A program made the position numbers and the translations under genes. The notes beneath the pieces are model-generated. The model was given only the letters and a program-made list of their open reading frames with translations. It was not told where the DNA came from and ran no database searches. Source: Ceratodon purpureus (Eukaryota; Streptophyta; Bryopsida; Pseudoditrichales; Ditrichaceae). Taken from it: a DNA stretch of 64,000 nucleotides. Of this stretch, positions 37,862 to 48,502 are shown piece after piece. Position 1 is the stretch's first letter, and every line of letters begins with the position of its first letter. The DNA is taken from assembly GCA_014871385.1 (NCBI GenBank), contig CM026423.1, forward strand, positions 6,610,967 through 6,674,966, written 5' to 3'.

Positions 37862-39200
37862 ATGCATTCTAGTGGTATGGCTTCACGGCCAAACTCCCTC
37901 GTACAGAGTGTCATTCTGCATAATACTCAAGACTTGGAGGGCAACTGGATCCCCATGAGGGTGGATCGTGATTCATGGGTTATGCTGCAACCAGCGTCGG
38001 ATGGGCCTTGGGGTAGAGAGGCAAGGCGACATGGTGGAGAAAATTTTCGGGGGGCCTTTAAAGCGCACATCAGAGATTTCTCTTGGATCTCCACGGAGCA
38101 TGGAGCATGCGACCTCGATAAGGTGCTTGTGCAACATGCATATCAACCAAGGCATCTGCGCTTGGATCCTACGGAGGCAGCAACCAAATTGGGAATGGCA
38201 AACTACCTGTACGCGTCGGTTTCGGAGGATTGGGTACATCCTGCATCTATCCTTGGTCCCATTCTTGTGCTCCATGTTGAGATTGGGGAGGCAACACGGA
38301 ATCGACAGAGCCACGCGGAGTTGCTGGACATAGGTACATTCTTCCTTGGTGGTCTGTATTTGCCTCCAACAGGTGACACGCTGTACGGGAAGGTTGAAGC
38401 ACTCCCGCTTCCAGGGTTCAACGATGTGGAGTGGCCTTTGCCAGACATGCACACATCTGAGGCGTTTAGAACAAAGCTCACTCTCGATTTTGCAAATGCT
38501 ATGAAAGCAACAACTGGTAGCAGCTTCGTCCACCAGCAATGGTTTATGCCAATCCATGTTATGGTTGATTTGTTTGCGGTAGCTGCTGACAGCATTAGGC
38601 GGACACCTACATTGTTTGTTTTGAGTAGTCCATCCGAGGCTCTGCTGAGCAGTCTAATGAACCCAGGGTGGAACGAGAAGTTCTACATTGGCCAAGATGT
38701 CATCAAGTGCGTTGCCAACAGGACCAGCATTGTTTTCCGCTATCACGTGGGAAGACAAACATTATACACCAGGTTCATGTATACAAGGTATAGGGGGGCT
38801 GCCAACAGTCAGTGGGAAGCGTTGGATCACCTACCAGAGGAGGTGATGGTGGAAGTGTCTTGTATGTTTAGGGGGAACTTGCTGCCAACATTCGAAGTTG
38901 GCAAGGGTTGGCCAGTATCCCACCTGCGGCACGAAATTGCAATGGCACTTGGAGATGACGTACCTGGGCAGTACAACCTGGTTTTGATAGAGGCCAACGG
39001 TGTTCGTGAGAAAAAGGTACGAGTCTAGCCGAATTCATGTAGTCGTTTTGATGTGTTGGGAATTGGCTGTTCAGAGCTCCTTGCTGCCAGCAAACGAAAA
39101 TGACAGGATTTGTTGGATGCAGATCAACCAGCGCCATGAGAGACACCTTACAGCTGCGGATGTCACGGTTCCCAAAAGGATGAAGATTGTGGAGCTGTAG
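37862..39200 (+). CDS. Transposon-encoded protein with ubiquitin-like C-terminus (2 exons, 410 aa)
   Basis: Exon 1 is 37862-39016 (ATG start, 385 codons), intron 39017-39122 (GTACGA...GATGCAG), exon 2 39123-39200. The first 320 residues or so are a globular, unrecognised domain (blocks FRGAFKAHIRDFSW and GRQTLYTRFMYTRY). Residues about 327-410 look like a beta-grasp, ubiquitin-like fold: VEVSCMFRGN, then LRHEIAMALG, YNLVLIEANG and, in exon 2, HLTAADV. The fold call is by pattern only. The alternative acceptor at the GCTGCCAG motif (39083-39090) gives a different, less ubiquitin-like tail. It lies inside the 11.4-kb element, divergent from the RING gene, and is presumably an accessory protein of transposition. 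Confidence 0.6.
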
Positions 39201-40179
39201 GAAAAGTGATTTCGGGGATGGGTAGTCACAGTATGTGGGAAGTCATTAGGTTCTTCGCGAAGTCGTTAGCGAGTTCAGGTAGTGGTTTTGCTTACCATTC
39301 AGGACTTTCTGTGGAACATCCTGTATTAACGTGTTATATGGAGGCAAATTTGTGATTACCCTTGATCTTCGTGCTGCCAGCGGAAATAGAAAAGAAAAAC
39401 AGTTACAATTACCAGTGGTGAATCCTAGGGTGCAAAATGAAAAATAGAATAAAATACAAGAAGTCTGAAGAATGGCCGGGGTTTCAGAGGGCCTGGGTCT
39501 GAATCGCAAAATTGCTTCGAACTTGTGGTGGCGCCATTGACGCTGGAGCTTGCTGCCAGCGCAAAATAAGAAAAGAAAAACAATTGCATACAATAGAGCA
39601 CATGACCCTTCAGAGGCACAAAATGGAGTTTGGCACTTGACAAATATGAAGTAATTAGGAAGGAATGTAAAGTCTGTTACTTCCTCCGAAGAGGCTCGCT
39701 CCTTCGTGAACCTGGAACTCTGAACTGGCAATGGCGGGCACAATGCAGCCCTTGGTGCCAACAAAGACGAAAAAATGAAGTTTGCAAATAAAAAAAGAAC
39801 CACGCTTGATTCTAATAGAACAAGATAAAAATAAAAAACAGTTGTACATAAGAGATGAAGTAGGTCGCATATGGTAAATAACAACAATGGCCAAAATTGA
39901 AAGGGACCATGGTGGCGAATAATGAAATAAGAAAAAAAAAAAAATGGCGGCTAAAGAGCAGCCCTTGCTGTCAGCAGTCCACAATAAAGAAGAAATACAG
40001 TTGCGAATAAAAAGGAAGGGTTACAAGAATGCCATATCTTTCAAAGAGACATGGCAGTCCAGAGGCAAATTGTTTTCAAGTTCGGAAAAGTTTAAAAAAT
40101 GTAGCCCATAAAAGTCCGGACCAAAAGTCGCTGCCAGCAAACCCCTAACCCGGCCTACGGAACTATCTAAGGTGGGAAT
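39201..40179 (-). other. Transposon segment with repeated motif-flanked AT-rich blocks
   Basis: Between the Ubl-like gene and the RING gene. Three or four similar blocks start with a GCTGCCAGC-type motif (39373, 39552, a GTGCCAAC variant near 39753, a GCTGTCAGC variant near 39966, and 40130) and continue with A-rich sequence such as AAGAAAAGAAAAACA. Read on the minus strand each resembles an intron 3' end: a long pyrimidine tract followed by GCTGGCAG. These may be introns and small exons of an extended minus-strand transcript, or remnants of duplicated exon-intron units. Confidence 0.4.
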
Positions 40180-42170
40180 CTACTCCACGGCTGCATCTGT
40201 GGCAATTGCCTCAACAAGGCTGAACAGTCCCTCCATGTTGGTGTCGTCCTCGTTCTTCTCAGCTGCACCTGGTCCTTGCGTGGTGGCGGATGAGCCCTTG
40301 TTCCCTTCTCCGGATAGGGCTGCCTGGGTCTCATGAGGAGAGCGTTGCGTGGGATCGAACGCCAGGGAGTCTGAGTCGGGGAGAGCATCCTCTGTAATTG
40401 CTGCCAGCAAACAAGAATTAGAAAACAAGAATTATTCGGATGTAACAACGAATTAGGCAAGTAGCAATGGGCAGATAGGTTAAGGGGCAACAAACCTTGG
40501 TCGCCCTTGGTCTTCTTCCACGGAGTCGCGGCCACAGAGGGGGCAGCGGGCCTCTTGCTGCCAGCACGTGGTGAAGTAGGCTCGGCCAGGAAGATCTCCT
40601 CCGTGAGACGTAACTCCTCCGCGGCCTTGGAGTTGAGGTCGAAGCTCCACTGCCCAAGCCATCCTCCAGTCATCCCCCGCTCGCATCGACGGCACCGGGC
40701 GTCTTGGGAGAAGACTGCCTCAAACATACAATGGGGATGTGCCAAGCAGCCGCAGAACAAAGGTACGCAGCAGGTGTCAACGAAGTAACGCTCGCAGAAG
40801 GGGCATGGGTCGTTCAAGGCTATTGGCAACACCTGGAACTCCAATGGATAACGAGCCAGCACCTTCTTCGGGCGCAAGAAAGCTGAAGCCAACTCCAAGG
40901 CCGAGATCTCCGCTGTCAGCGCGGAGACCTCGGCGTGGCGTCTCTGCTCATCGGCTTCCATCTCCTCCAACTTCTTGTAGACCCTGTCAATGCGGGCTTG
41001 GGCCTCAAGGAGTGCCTTGCTTGCAAGCCCCAGCTTGTCTTGGCCTAAGCAGGCCGCGTGATCAAAGCGCCTCTTCTCTTGGTCGTTGCCATCAGCCGCG
41101 GCCTTCTTGGAGGCCTCGCGGGCGGAGAAGATGTCGTCATAGAGCTTGGACTCCTCGGCCTCCTTGGCTTTGATGTAGTCCCGCTGGGTTGCAAGGTCGA
41201 CCTTCACGCGGTCCCGGCTGGCCTCCACCTTCAGAAGTGCCGCCTCCAAGGACTTCTTCTTGAGGCGCTGCTGCTCCAGGACCTGCTTCGGATCCGTTGC
41301 CACCAAGGGCTGCACCTTGATGGCAACGGCAGCAAGGGCCTTCACGGACTTCTTCTCAGCCACGGCCTTGGCAGGAGGGGGCAGGGATCTAGGTCCCCTG
41401 ACCTTCTTCGCCTCCGCGGCCGTGATCAAAGCCTTGGAGGTGGCTCCAACTGGCTTGGCTCCTCTGCTGGACTCCGCCCCTCCTCCCTTGCCCTTGCTGC
41501 CAGCACCGGGGATGTGGCCAGCGAGGAAGTTGATAATGGCTTCAATCTGCTCCCTCAAGGCCGGGGGAGTCAACTTCTGCGGATTACGCCCTGGCAGCTT
41601 CTCACGCCCCTTCACAATTGCCTCCGCCTTCTGGGCGAAGTTGACATCCACGCCCTTCTCAAAGTAGAGGTGGCAAGCCCGAAGGAAGGAGGTCCCGAAT
41701 GCCCAGTTGTCGGGGTCACCTCCATAAGTCCACCGGTACATCTCGCAGTATTTCCTCTGGGCCTCCGGATCCTCACAGTCAACAACGTAGTGCCGCCCAG
41801 AAGAACGCTCTGGCCATCTGTCGATGAAGTCGGCCTTCCTGCAATGCTTGTCGCCGCTCAGGTCACCGAACTTGAGCCCCTTGTTGGAGAGCTGCAAGGT
41901 GCGGGCGAAGAAGTCCTCATCGTAATCCGCAGCCTGCCTACCCAGCAGAAATGGGGCGAGGTGGTGGAGCTGTGCATGAAGTGCAGGGGGTAAGCCGTCC
42001 AAGTCGAAGGCATCATCCCACGGCGTCTCAACATCGTTGCCATCCTCCTTGCTGTCAGCAACCTCGACGACCTCCTTCTTCACGACGGCCTCCTTTCCCT
42101 TCCTACGGCTCGACATCCCTGGCGCTGGTAGTGCAAAAACAACACGTTTTACGAAAGGGGGATCGCGCAT
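40180..42170 (-). CDS. Transposon-encoded coiled-coil, RING-like protein (2 exons, 631 aa)
   Basis: Exon 1 runs 42170-40496 and exon 2 40400-40180; the 95-nt intron (40495-40401) begins GTTTGTT and ends TTTGCTGGCAG, and the frame continues exactly across it. Features: a basic Lys/Arg segment (about residues 19-32), an acidic segment, a globular part with WTYGGDPDNWAFGTSFLRAC (145-165), a Lys/Ala-rich linker, a coiled coil (about 298-430), then a RING-like zinc finger. The finger has C456 and C459, C473/C475, H478/H480/C481, and C493/C496. An acidic tail follows in exon 2. RING fingers usually recruit E2 enzymes for ubiquitin transfer, but the ligand order is not fully canonical. Translation could instead start at the second ATG (42116). 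It lies in the 11.4-kb element, whose + strand gene has a ubiquitin-like tail. No known family recognised. Confidence 0.65.
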
Positions 42171-42388
42171 GGCAGCTGAAAGGAGAGAAACGGACAGGGT
42201 ATTATTCTTGCAGATTAGAGATTTAAGCTACACATCTCTAAACCATTACCCCCCGCGACCCTAGCAGCCATTGCTGAGCAACTCTATTCTCTTCACCATG
42301 GTCGGAACGCTCCAACATGGCCAACCGCAACATAAGGAGGAGCAAGGTTGCAAAAAAATAGAGACGATCAGATCACTAACCTCGCAAT

Positions 42389-43350
42389 GCTTCACTGTCA
42401 GCGGTGGAAGACGGTGCAGCTTGAAGCCCCTCTCGCCGCGCGTGACAATGCGCCTCTAGATTCTGCAGCCGAGAAACCTCCACCTCACCCCACGCTCCCT
42501 GCCCTGCTGCTCCACCCCGCTTCTTCTGCTATAGCTCACCCTCCCCTCTCTTCGGCTGGCCTCGGTTCTTCTCCACTCCGCTCCTCACGCTGCAGCTCCA
42601 CGCTCGCTGTTCACTTCGCCAATGAGCTCCACGCCTGCTCCTCACTATTCGAGAGCTCCACCCCGCTCCTTGTGCTGTACCCCCCTCCCCTCGGGCTCCC
42701 GACCGTGCTGCTCCTCCCCACTCCTTGCGCTGTAGCTCCCATCCGCAAGAACTCGCCTTCAGCTCCACGGCCGCTCCTCATGTGACCCTCAACGCGAGCT
42801 CCGTGTAATGCAGCTCCGCCCCGCTCTATCACCTTCCGTGGTCCACCACAGTGCTTGCGCTTCCGTTTCTTCTTGCCAACGACGTTGCTGCTCTTCCTTC
42901 GTCCGCCTTGCTGTACCTCCCCGCAGCTCTCGACCCTGCTGCTGCTCCTCGCTCCCGACCTTGCTGTACCTCCCTGCAGCTCTCGAGCCTGCTGCTGCTC
43001 CTCGCTCCCGACCTTGCTGTACCTCCCCGCAGCTCTCGACCCTGCTGCTGCTCCTCGCTCCCGACCTTGCTGCTCCAAAACCGCTCACGACCCCCTTGCT
43101 CCACCTGCCGTTGAATCTCCACGGCCCTCCTCGACGGCTCGCTCCTCACGCTGCAGCTGCTTCGTGCAGTCGACCGCAACGGCCCCTTCCTTCAAAGTCG
43201 TTGCTGGCGGTACTCTTCGTCTCCTCACGCGATCCTCAACGACCCAAAGGGGGTGCGTGACTGTACCGCCCTCTGAACATCCAACTTCTCCACGGCGCCC
43301 ACAAAACTGCCAAGGTAATTGCAATCGCGAGGGCGCTTGCTGACAGCAAG
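42389..43350. other. GC-rich, low-complexity centre of the 11.4-kb element
   Basis: A stretch dominated by CTCC, GCTC and CTGCAGCTC words, open in several frames on both strands because of its composition. I do not regard the overlapping ORFs (for example 42348-42785, 42855-43343 on +, 43078-42611 on -) as genes. It contains the 53-bp tandem array listed separately and may hold promoter sequence for the flanking minus-strand gene. Confidence 0.5.
42908..43066. repeat. 53-bp tandem repeat, 3 copies
   Basis: Three nearly identical 53-bp units at 42908-42960, 42961-43013 and 43014-43066. Each begins TTGCTGTACCTCC and contains CTGCTGCTGCTCCTCGCTCC. Units differ by one or two bases. A partial fourth copy follows. 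The period is not a multiple of 3, so the reading frame changes from unit to unit. Confidence 0.9.
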
Positions 43351-43851
43351 AGGACGACTGAAGAAGACAGAGGAGCTGAAGAGGTGTTGGAGTCAACGGA
43401 GGGTGTCGTATGGGAACAAGGCAGGAAAAGAGAGAGGCCTTCCTGCCCGAGTCAACCACATGTGCGTCCTTGGAAACTAGGCCGGGTTTACTTCAAGAGG
43501 ATATTGGAACGCTTTTAGGGGAGGTTTGGGGGGCTTAGAGGGAGTTGAGAGTCTCAAACAGAGTTTAATGAAGGGAGGTTGAGGAGTTGGTGCAAAGCTC
43601 TCATTTCTCCCTTAATTGCCACTCCATGCAAATGATTGCCATGGCCCTAAACCACACATCCCCATTTGATGTGGGTACTTAGAAAATCGTCTTAGAAATT
43701 AAAATCTTAATTTGAGCGTGACCGGTACATATGATTACTAAGACCATTAATTATGAAGATTAATAATTGCATGGACTAGGCACTTTAGTGAGCTATCCAC
43801 AAAACAAGTTTAGGGTAGAAACATGGCCTAACTCATTCAAAAAAAACATTG

Positions 43852-44640
43852 TTGCCAGCCACATTCTACATAGCTCTAACATAATTACCAAAATACATTG
43901 TGGTCAAGTCACACACGGCCATTGCTCGCGTCGTCACTGTCCTCATTGCTGCCAGCGACCTCACTGTCAGTGGAGTTACTGCCTTCTCCATGGGTGCCTC
44001 TTTAATAATTATCGAGATTAACATAGCAATGGATAAGCCATTTTAGGCAATTCCTGGATAAAATCCGAATTTTTTTATAAATCTATTCGTAAATGGCTAT
44101 TCGCAAATGTCTACTCCGATTAAAAAAATTAAAAAATAAATAAAAACTTGCCACATTCTAGATAGGTATAACATAATTACCAAGGCACATTGCGGTCAAG
44201 TCACACACGGCCATTGCTCGCGTCGTCACTGTCCTCATTGCTGCCAGCGACCTCACTGTCAGTGGACTCCCCTTCTTCTCCATGGGTGCCTCTTTAATAA
44301 TTATCGAGATTAACTTAGCAATGGATAAGCCATTTTAGGGAATTGCTCGAAAAAATCCTCATTTTTTGATAAATCTATCTGTAAATGGCTATTCTAGAAT
44401 GAAACCAAAAAACATGTTAAAGAAGAACCACTGTCTACTCCGATCAAAAAAATTAAAAAAAATAAAAAACTTGCTACATTATAGATGTCCATCCAATGAG
44501 TTTAGAACGCATAATTTGTACTCAATTCATACAGGCTCGTTGCCAGCGTCATCGCTGTCCACGTTGTTGCCAGCGTCGTCACCGTCAGTTGAGTTGCGTC
44601 CTTCCTCAAGATCCACATTGTTGCCCTCCTCCCCGGGGTC
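43852..44640 (-). repeat. Triplicated terminal exon region of the transposase gene
   Basis: Tandem copies at about 43852-44145 and 44146-44468, with a third, diverged and partial, from about 44469. Each begins with TTGCCACATTCTA or a close variant. On the minus strand each holds a short acidic, Ser/Asp-rich coding end: ESTDSEVAGSNEDSDDASNG in two copies and NSTDGDDAGNNVDSDDAGN in the third, the last joined to the transposase frame. All end with a stop. The coding part contains the GCTGGCAGC motif. Confidence 0.75.
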
Positions 44641-47619
44641 ATCTTCGTTTGCAGATCCTCTTGCTTGATCATTGTTGGCTCCATCACCTCCAACGGTGTT
44701 ATCACACACCCAAGCTTTGCCAACACGCCGTCGCCTTGACCGCCAATTCTCCAAAGCCCTGGCAGCATTTGATCGATGCCACTATTCTCGCCTTCTACGT
44801 GTAGCCTCCATGCGGGCCTCATCGTCCGGGGTATTGAGAACCCTGGTGGACTCTAATTTCTTCTTATACCGATGCTGTATATTTCGGTACCAATGTTGGA
44901 ATTGTTGCAAAATAACACTGATGCGCTCTTTGCCACCACCGTGAGCTGTATGCGCTTGATTCGCTGCCTTCGCTTGATGATGGGATTTCTCCATACCCTG
45001 GCAACTCCATACGGCCAGACTACCGTATTCCTCCACAAACCAACTGCCATGCGTGACAATTACATGCTGTCAACAGCCACTCCAAGGTTAGTCCTGGATA
45101 GAGAATTGACAAAAGTGAGGTCAGCCATCAACCCCTAATTCATCCTAAACCTCGTTCATATAACTCACCATGTAGTGCGACACATGCTCCTCTCCAAAGG
45201 CCTCCAAAAATGTTCTCCCCCACGTTTCTATCTTCCCTTTGAACTGGAGTCGTTGTTCTGCTGTCAGCACCAAGCCGCTGAAATATGGTAGAACCTCTTC
45301 AAAGGCTTGCCACATAGCAGCCCTTGCCCTACGATGTGCACCGCCGCCACTATTATTGCTCTCTGCTTGACATATGTCTTTCCAGGCCTTGTCGTTTCCA
45401 GACCATACGTTTGGTTTAAATAGTCTGCTAGCAACAACCCCACTGAAAGATGGCTTCTGTGGCACATTCCCTGTGCTGCCACTCAGTTTCGGATCTTTTC
45501 TAATCTCCACATTGCCACCGTGAGCCCCGATAGCTGACAAGGACTTCTCCATTTGCTCTATGGCTGTAGCCCTCAGTCTTTGATCTTGTATGTTCCAGAC
45601 ATAAATGATGTGTTGATGCACAATCTTCTCCGCTAGGCGAACTAGGGCGTGAAGTGTACAAATGTGCACTCTTTGCAACGGAATTGGCAAGATAGGCCTC
45701 CACCTTGTATGTGCACGCATGTCACATGGTTCTGGCTCCACAGAGTTGGCAAACAGTCCCCCCACCCAGTTCGGTTTCCCACGTTTTCTGATGGCAGCAC
45801 TCGCCTGGCTTGCTGTCCCTACGGTAGGCTTAGCCCTCTTCTGCTCGCAGTATATGCAGTTCATCGCACACGACGGCCCCGACTGTAGCCCGTACATACA
45901 CTTGATCGTCTTCATGTCCGCAGCGAGATGCCACTCCACATGGAATTCTCCAACTTCAGGGACCGTGAGTTTCTCGCCACTGGACTGTGCTGCAATCACA
46001 GATGGAAATTTGGATTTCCCAAATATCCACGACAGAACTTCGTAGGACTCTTTTTCCACTTGAAAGGTTGCCACTGGCCAGATTTCCTGCTCCGACTGGA
46101 CTGAGAAAAACAGGGCATGGTTTCTCTGAATGTCTGGGTCGAGCACCCTATTCATCAATGTGATGCTCACCCGTTCAAACTTCTTGCCATTGACAATCTC
46201 GGCCTCGTCCAATTTCATGACAAATACCAGCGGTGCTCCTCTTAACTCTGTGGAAACATGGCGAGTGGATGTGTAAGTCATGGTTAATTGATAAATAACC
46301 CTGCTGGCAGCAAACTCTGAAAACAACAGTCTGAGGTGATTACGTTACCTTCTTCCGTGATGCCGTAGAAGATCACCATGCTCCTTTGGACCACCTCAAG
46401 GTCTGTGAATAGGGAATTCTTGTCAGTCAAAACGACTTCCTTTACCATGTCCTCGGACTTCTTGTTCTTCTTAGAACTTGCTGGCAGTGTAAGTCGACCT
46501 TCAGCATGGTAGTATTCGCCAATATACTGTGGCAGGTTTGCATTTAACTCCTGCCGAAGCAGTTTCACGTGATAGGGGCTCGGCAAAATACTCCCGGAGA
46601 CTCCTTTGTTCAGAGCAGCAATGGAGCCTTCACAGATTTGTAGAGAGCACCATATCCCCGATGGGAAACCCCTGCCTGGTCGCAAGCAGCAAGAATTTTG
46701 TCCGGTCCAATACTCTTACTAATCGATTTGAGCACATTTTTCGCAATATCTGACTGAACATGTGCCATTGCAGGCTGAGAAGCGAGCGCTACACCTTCAT
46801 GCCGTGACAAAATTCGAGCTAGTGCTACTGCAGTCCTATTTTGGGACTCTTTATCCCCCGCAGTCGAGAGCACTTCCGGTTCTCTCGGTTCCTTTCGACA
46901 ACAAACTGCACCACATCTGGTTGCAGCACTGTCCGCACAAGCTTCACTCTTGCTTTTGATCCACCTGATCCAGGTTTTAACTCGTGAATCCCTCTGAGAG
47001 CCCTCCTCCTATTTCGCATGCCCATGGGGGTCTCCTTCTCGAAGCTGGCCCTCCGCTGGCAGCGGTCAACGTCTTCTTGGAGACCCCGCACATGGCGCTC
47101 CAATTGCTCCACCCTTTGGGCATGGCAATCACGGACAGCCTGTAATTCAGCTTGCAAATCCCTGCATTTCTTCTCTAACTCAAGGCAACGCATTCTCCCC
47201 AATTGGACATCTTGGGCTGCCCTTGAGTTGCTGGCCAGAGCTTCGCCTCTCAGCTGAAGCACTTCTTCGCTCAACTCTGCCAACTGGATCCACGTCTCCT
47301 CCTGTGTAGGACCATGTACACAATGATCCAGCAGCCTGTGTGTATATCCGCGAAGACCCTGCTCTCCATGACATATGAATTCAACGAACTCTTTTAGCGA
47401 CTTGATTGGAGGTGGCTTCCCTGTCATTGGGTCAACAGGGTAAATGTCTCCATTGATCCACAAGTCAATGTTCGTGTCTCCACGCAACCTCCGTGTTGGA
47501 AACGAGCTCCTCATGCACAGCTCCACTTGCGTAGAACCTCGTCTCATGACCGGGGCATAGCGTGTGTCCAGTGCAAAGTGGGGAATGTACTGATTGCTTC
47601 GTTCAGCCCTTGCTGCCAT
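44527..47619 (-). pseudogene. DDE transposase-like gene with RAG1-like catalytic and zinc spacing, disrupted
   Basis: Minus strand. The first segment (47619-46860) begins MAARAERSNQYIPHF and has a coiled coil. The frame then changes at a G run (46855-46859) and again near 46626-46645 (SHRGYGALYK, then SIAALNKG), and once more near 46311-46348. The core segment (46326-45169) has a first Asp in MKLDEAE, a second in LAADMKT, and CIYC 20-23 residues later. An intron 45168-45067 (GTGAGT...GTTGACAG) joins to HVIVTH and a Glu in SCQGMEKSHH. A TAG at 44782-44784 interrupts the frame before a basic, then acidic tail ending at 44527. The D, D, CxxC, H-x4-H, E layout matches the RAG1 catalytic core, including the 20-residue step from the second His to the Glu. 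Probably the transposase of the 11.4-kb element; inactive here unless the breaks are assembly errors. Superfamily unassigned. Confidence 0.7.
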
Positions 47620-48502
47620 CGTGGACTCGATAGTCGGTAATCTTGATTGAATCTCCCCTGGTCACACTTGGTGATTTGCTGTTATTCGAGAGAACTTGTT
47701 ATGATCTTGGGACACCTCCTACACCCAATGAAAAACTAAATTCACAACCTCAAATACTCCGAACCTAATTCGATAGACCTGCGTGGCATCTACAAGCGCT
47801 ATCGACCACGAAACCTACATTGCCTTATGCCGTTGTGGCAGCAAGGGCTAATGAAATCGAAATTCAAATTGCTCAAAAACCCAGTAGCCCCTGAACACCC
47901 CACAAAGGTTTATCGAATTAGGTTAACTTACCTTCCCTTCAAGTACATCAGTTTTCATCTCTTCGTTGAAACCTTGGTCGCCGACTGAGAACAACCCCTC
48001 GCCGCCGTCGCTGCCAGCGGACGCTGCCAAGAAATGAATTGCAATCTCAATTTTGCTCCTCCGGTCTGGGGCGCCATCGCCACTCGGAATCTTTCTCGCA
48101 AATCACATACGATTGTGCGTCCCACAGTGCCAACAACGACTTGCTTGAAGCAGAACAGGGCGCTTCGTTTTCTTGGTGCTGAACGGCGTAGAGCCGGTGG
48201 CGCCATCGCGCCCAGACCGTTGTGGCAACAACTCGAACAATCCGTGGATCGAGGCAACGGATCGAGGCACTTCATTAATCGCCGAGCAATAAATCCCACT
48301 CCTTGGCGCTCAACAACCACCGTCCACGCCCTCTCGCCAACGAGGACCAACTGTGCCACGCAACTCCCGTCCGTCTCCAAAAGGCCGCTTCGGGCAGCGT
48401 TTCAGACCCCTGCTGACAGCGACAGAGGGGGTTTTGGGCAGGCAGCCCACCTAACCCGGGCTGTCTTACAAGGCCCGTTGGAGACCTCATTTTTCCCCTA
48501 AT
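47620..48502 (-). promoter_or_regulatory. Right end of the 11.4-kb element, probable 5' leader of the transposase gene
   Basis: This stretch lies upstream of the transposase ATG at 47619. A good donor, GAAG|GTAAGTTAACC on the minus strand near 47930, suggests an untranslated first exon spliced towards the coding exon. ORFs on both strands (48034-48501 +, 48380-47955 -) are GC-driven, and the + one runs through the terminal repeat, so I do not call them genes. The TIR lies at 48470-48502, and motif copies lie at 48010-48018 and, as a GCTGACAGC variant, near 48412. Confidence 0.4.

Larger units (their letters stand above)
37097..48502. mobile_element. 11.4-kb DNA transposon with DDE (RAG1-core-like), RING and Ubl-like genes
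   Basis: The ends are inverted repeats: the left reads TTAGGAG, then GGTCTCCAACGGGCCTT (37112-37128); the right, reverse-complemented, reads TTAGGGGAAAAATGAGGTCT and shares the same 17 bases. Inside are three spliced genes: one on + (37862-39200) and two on - (42170-40180, and about 47619-43900). The 9-mer GCTGCCAGC or its complement occurs 12 times exactly, plus near variants, between 39083 and 48018, and otherwise only in the related MITE. The central part (42.4-43.3 kb) is GC-rich and partly tandem-repeated. No target-site duplication is visible beyond a shared TA at each terminus. The superfamily is uncertain. Confidence 0.78.

Noticed and set aside
41058..41993. 311-codon ORF on the + strand
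   Set aside because: Exact antisense of the RING-like gene; Leu/Gly-rich composition reflects the codon bias of the other strand.
42348..43459. Many overlapping ORFs on both strands in the GC-rich centre
   Set aside because: Low-complexity Leu/Ser/Cys or Arg/Ser/Glu translations in all frames over a 53-bp tandem repeat; composition artefact.
46312..46343. A 32-nt intron that would join the two transposase frames (GTAACG...TTTTCAG)
   Set aside because: The phases fit, but 32 nt is below the size plants normally splice; kept as an unexplained frame change.
48034..48501. 155-codon + ORF at the right end of the large element
   Set aside because: It crosses into the terminal inverted repeat and has no motif; the minus-strand transposase leader explains the region better.
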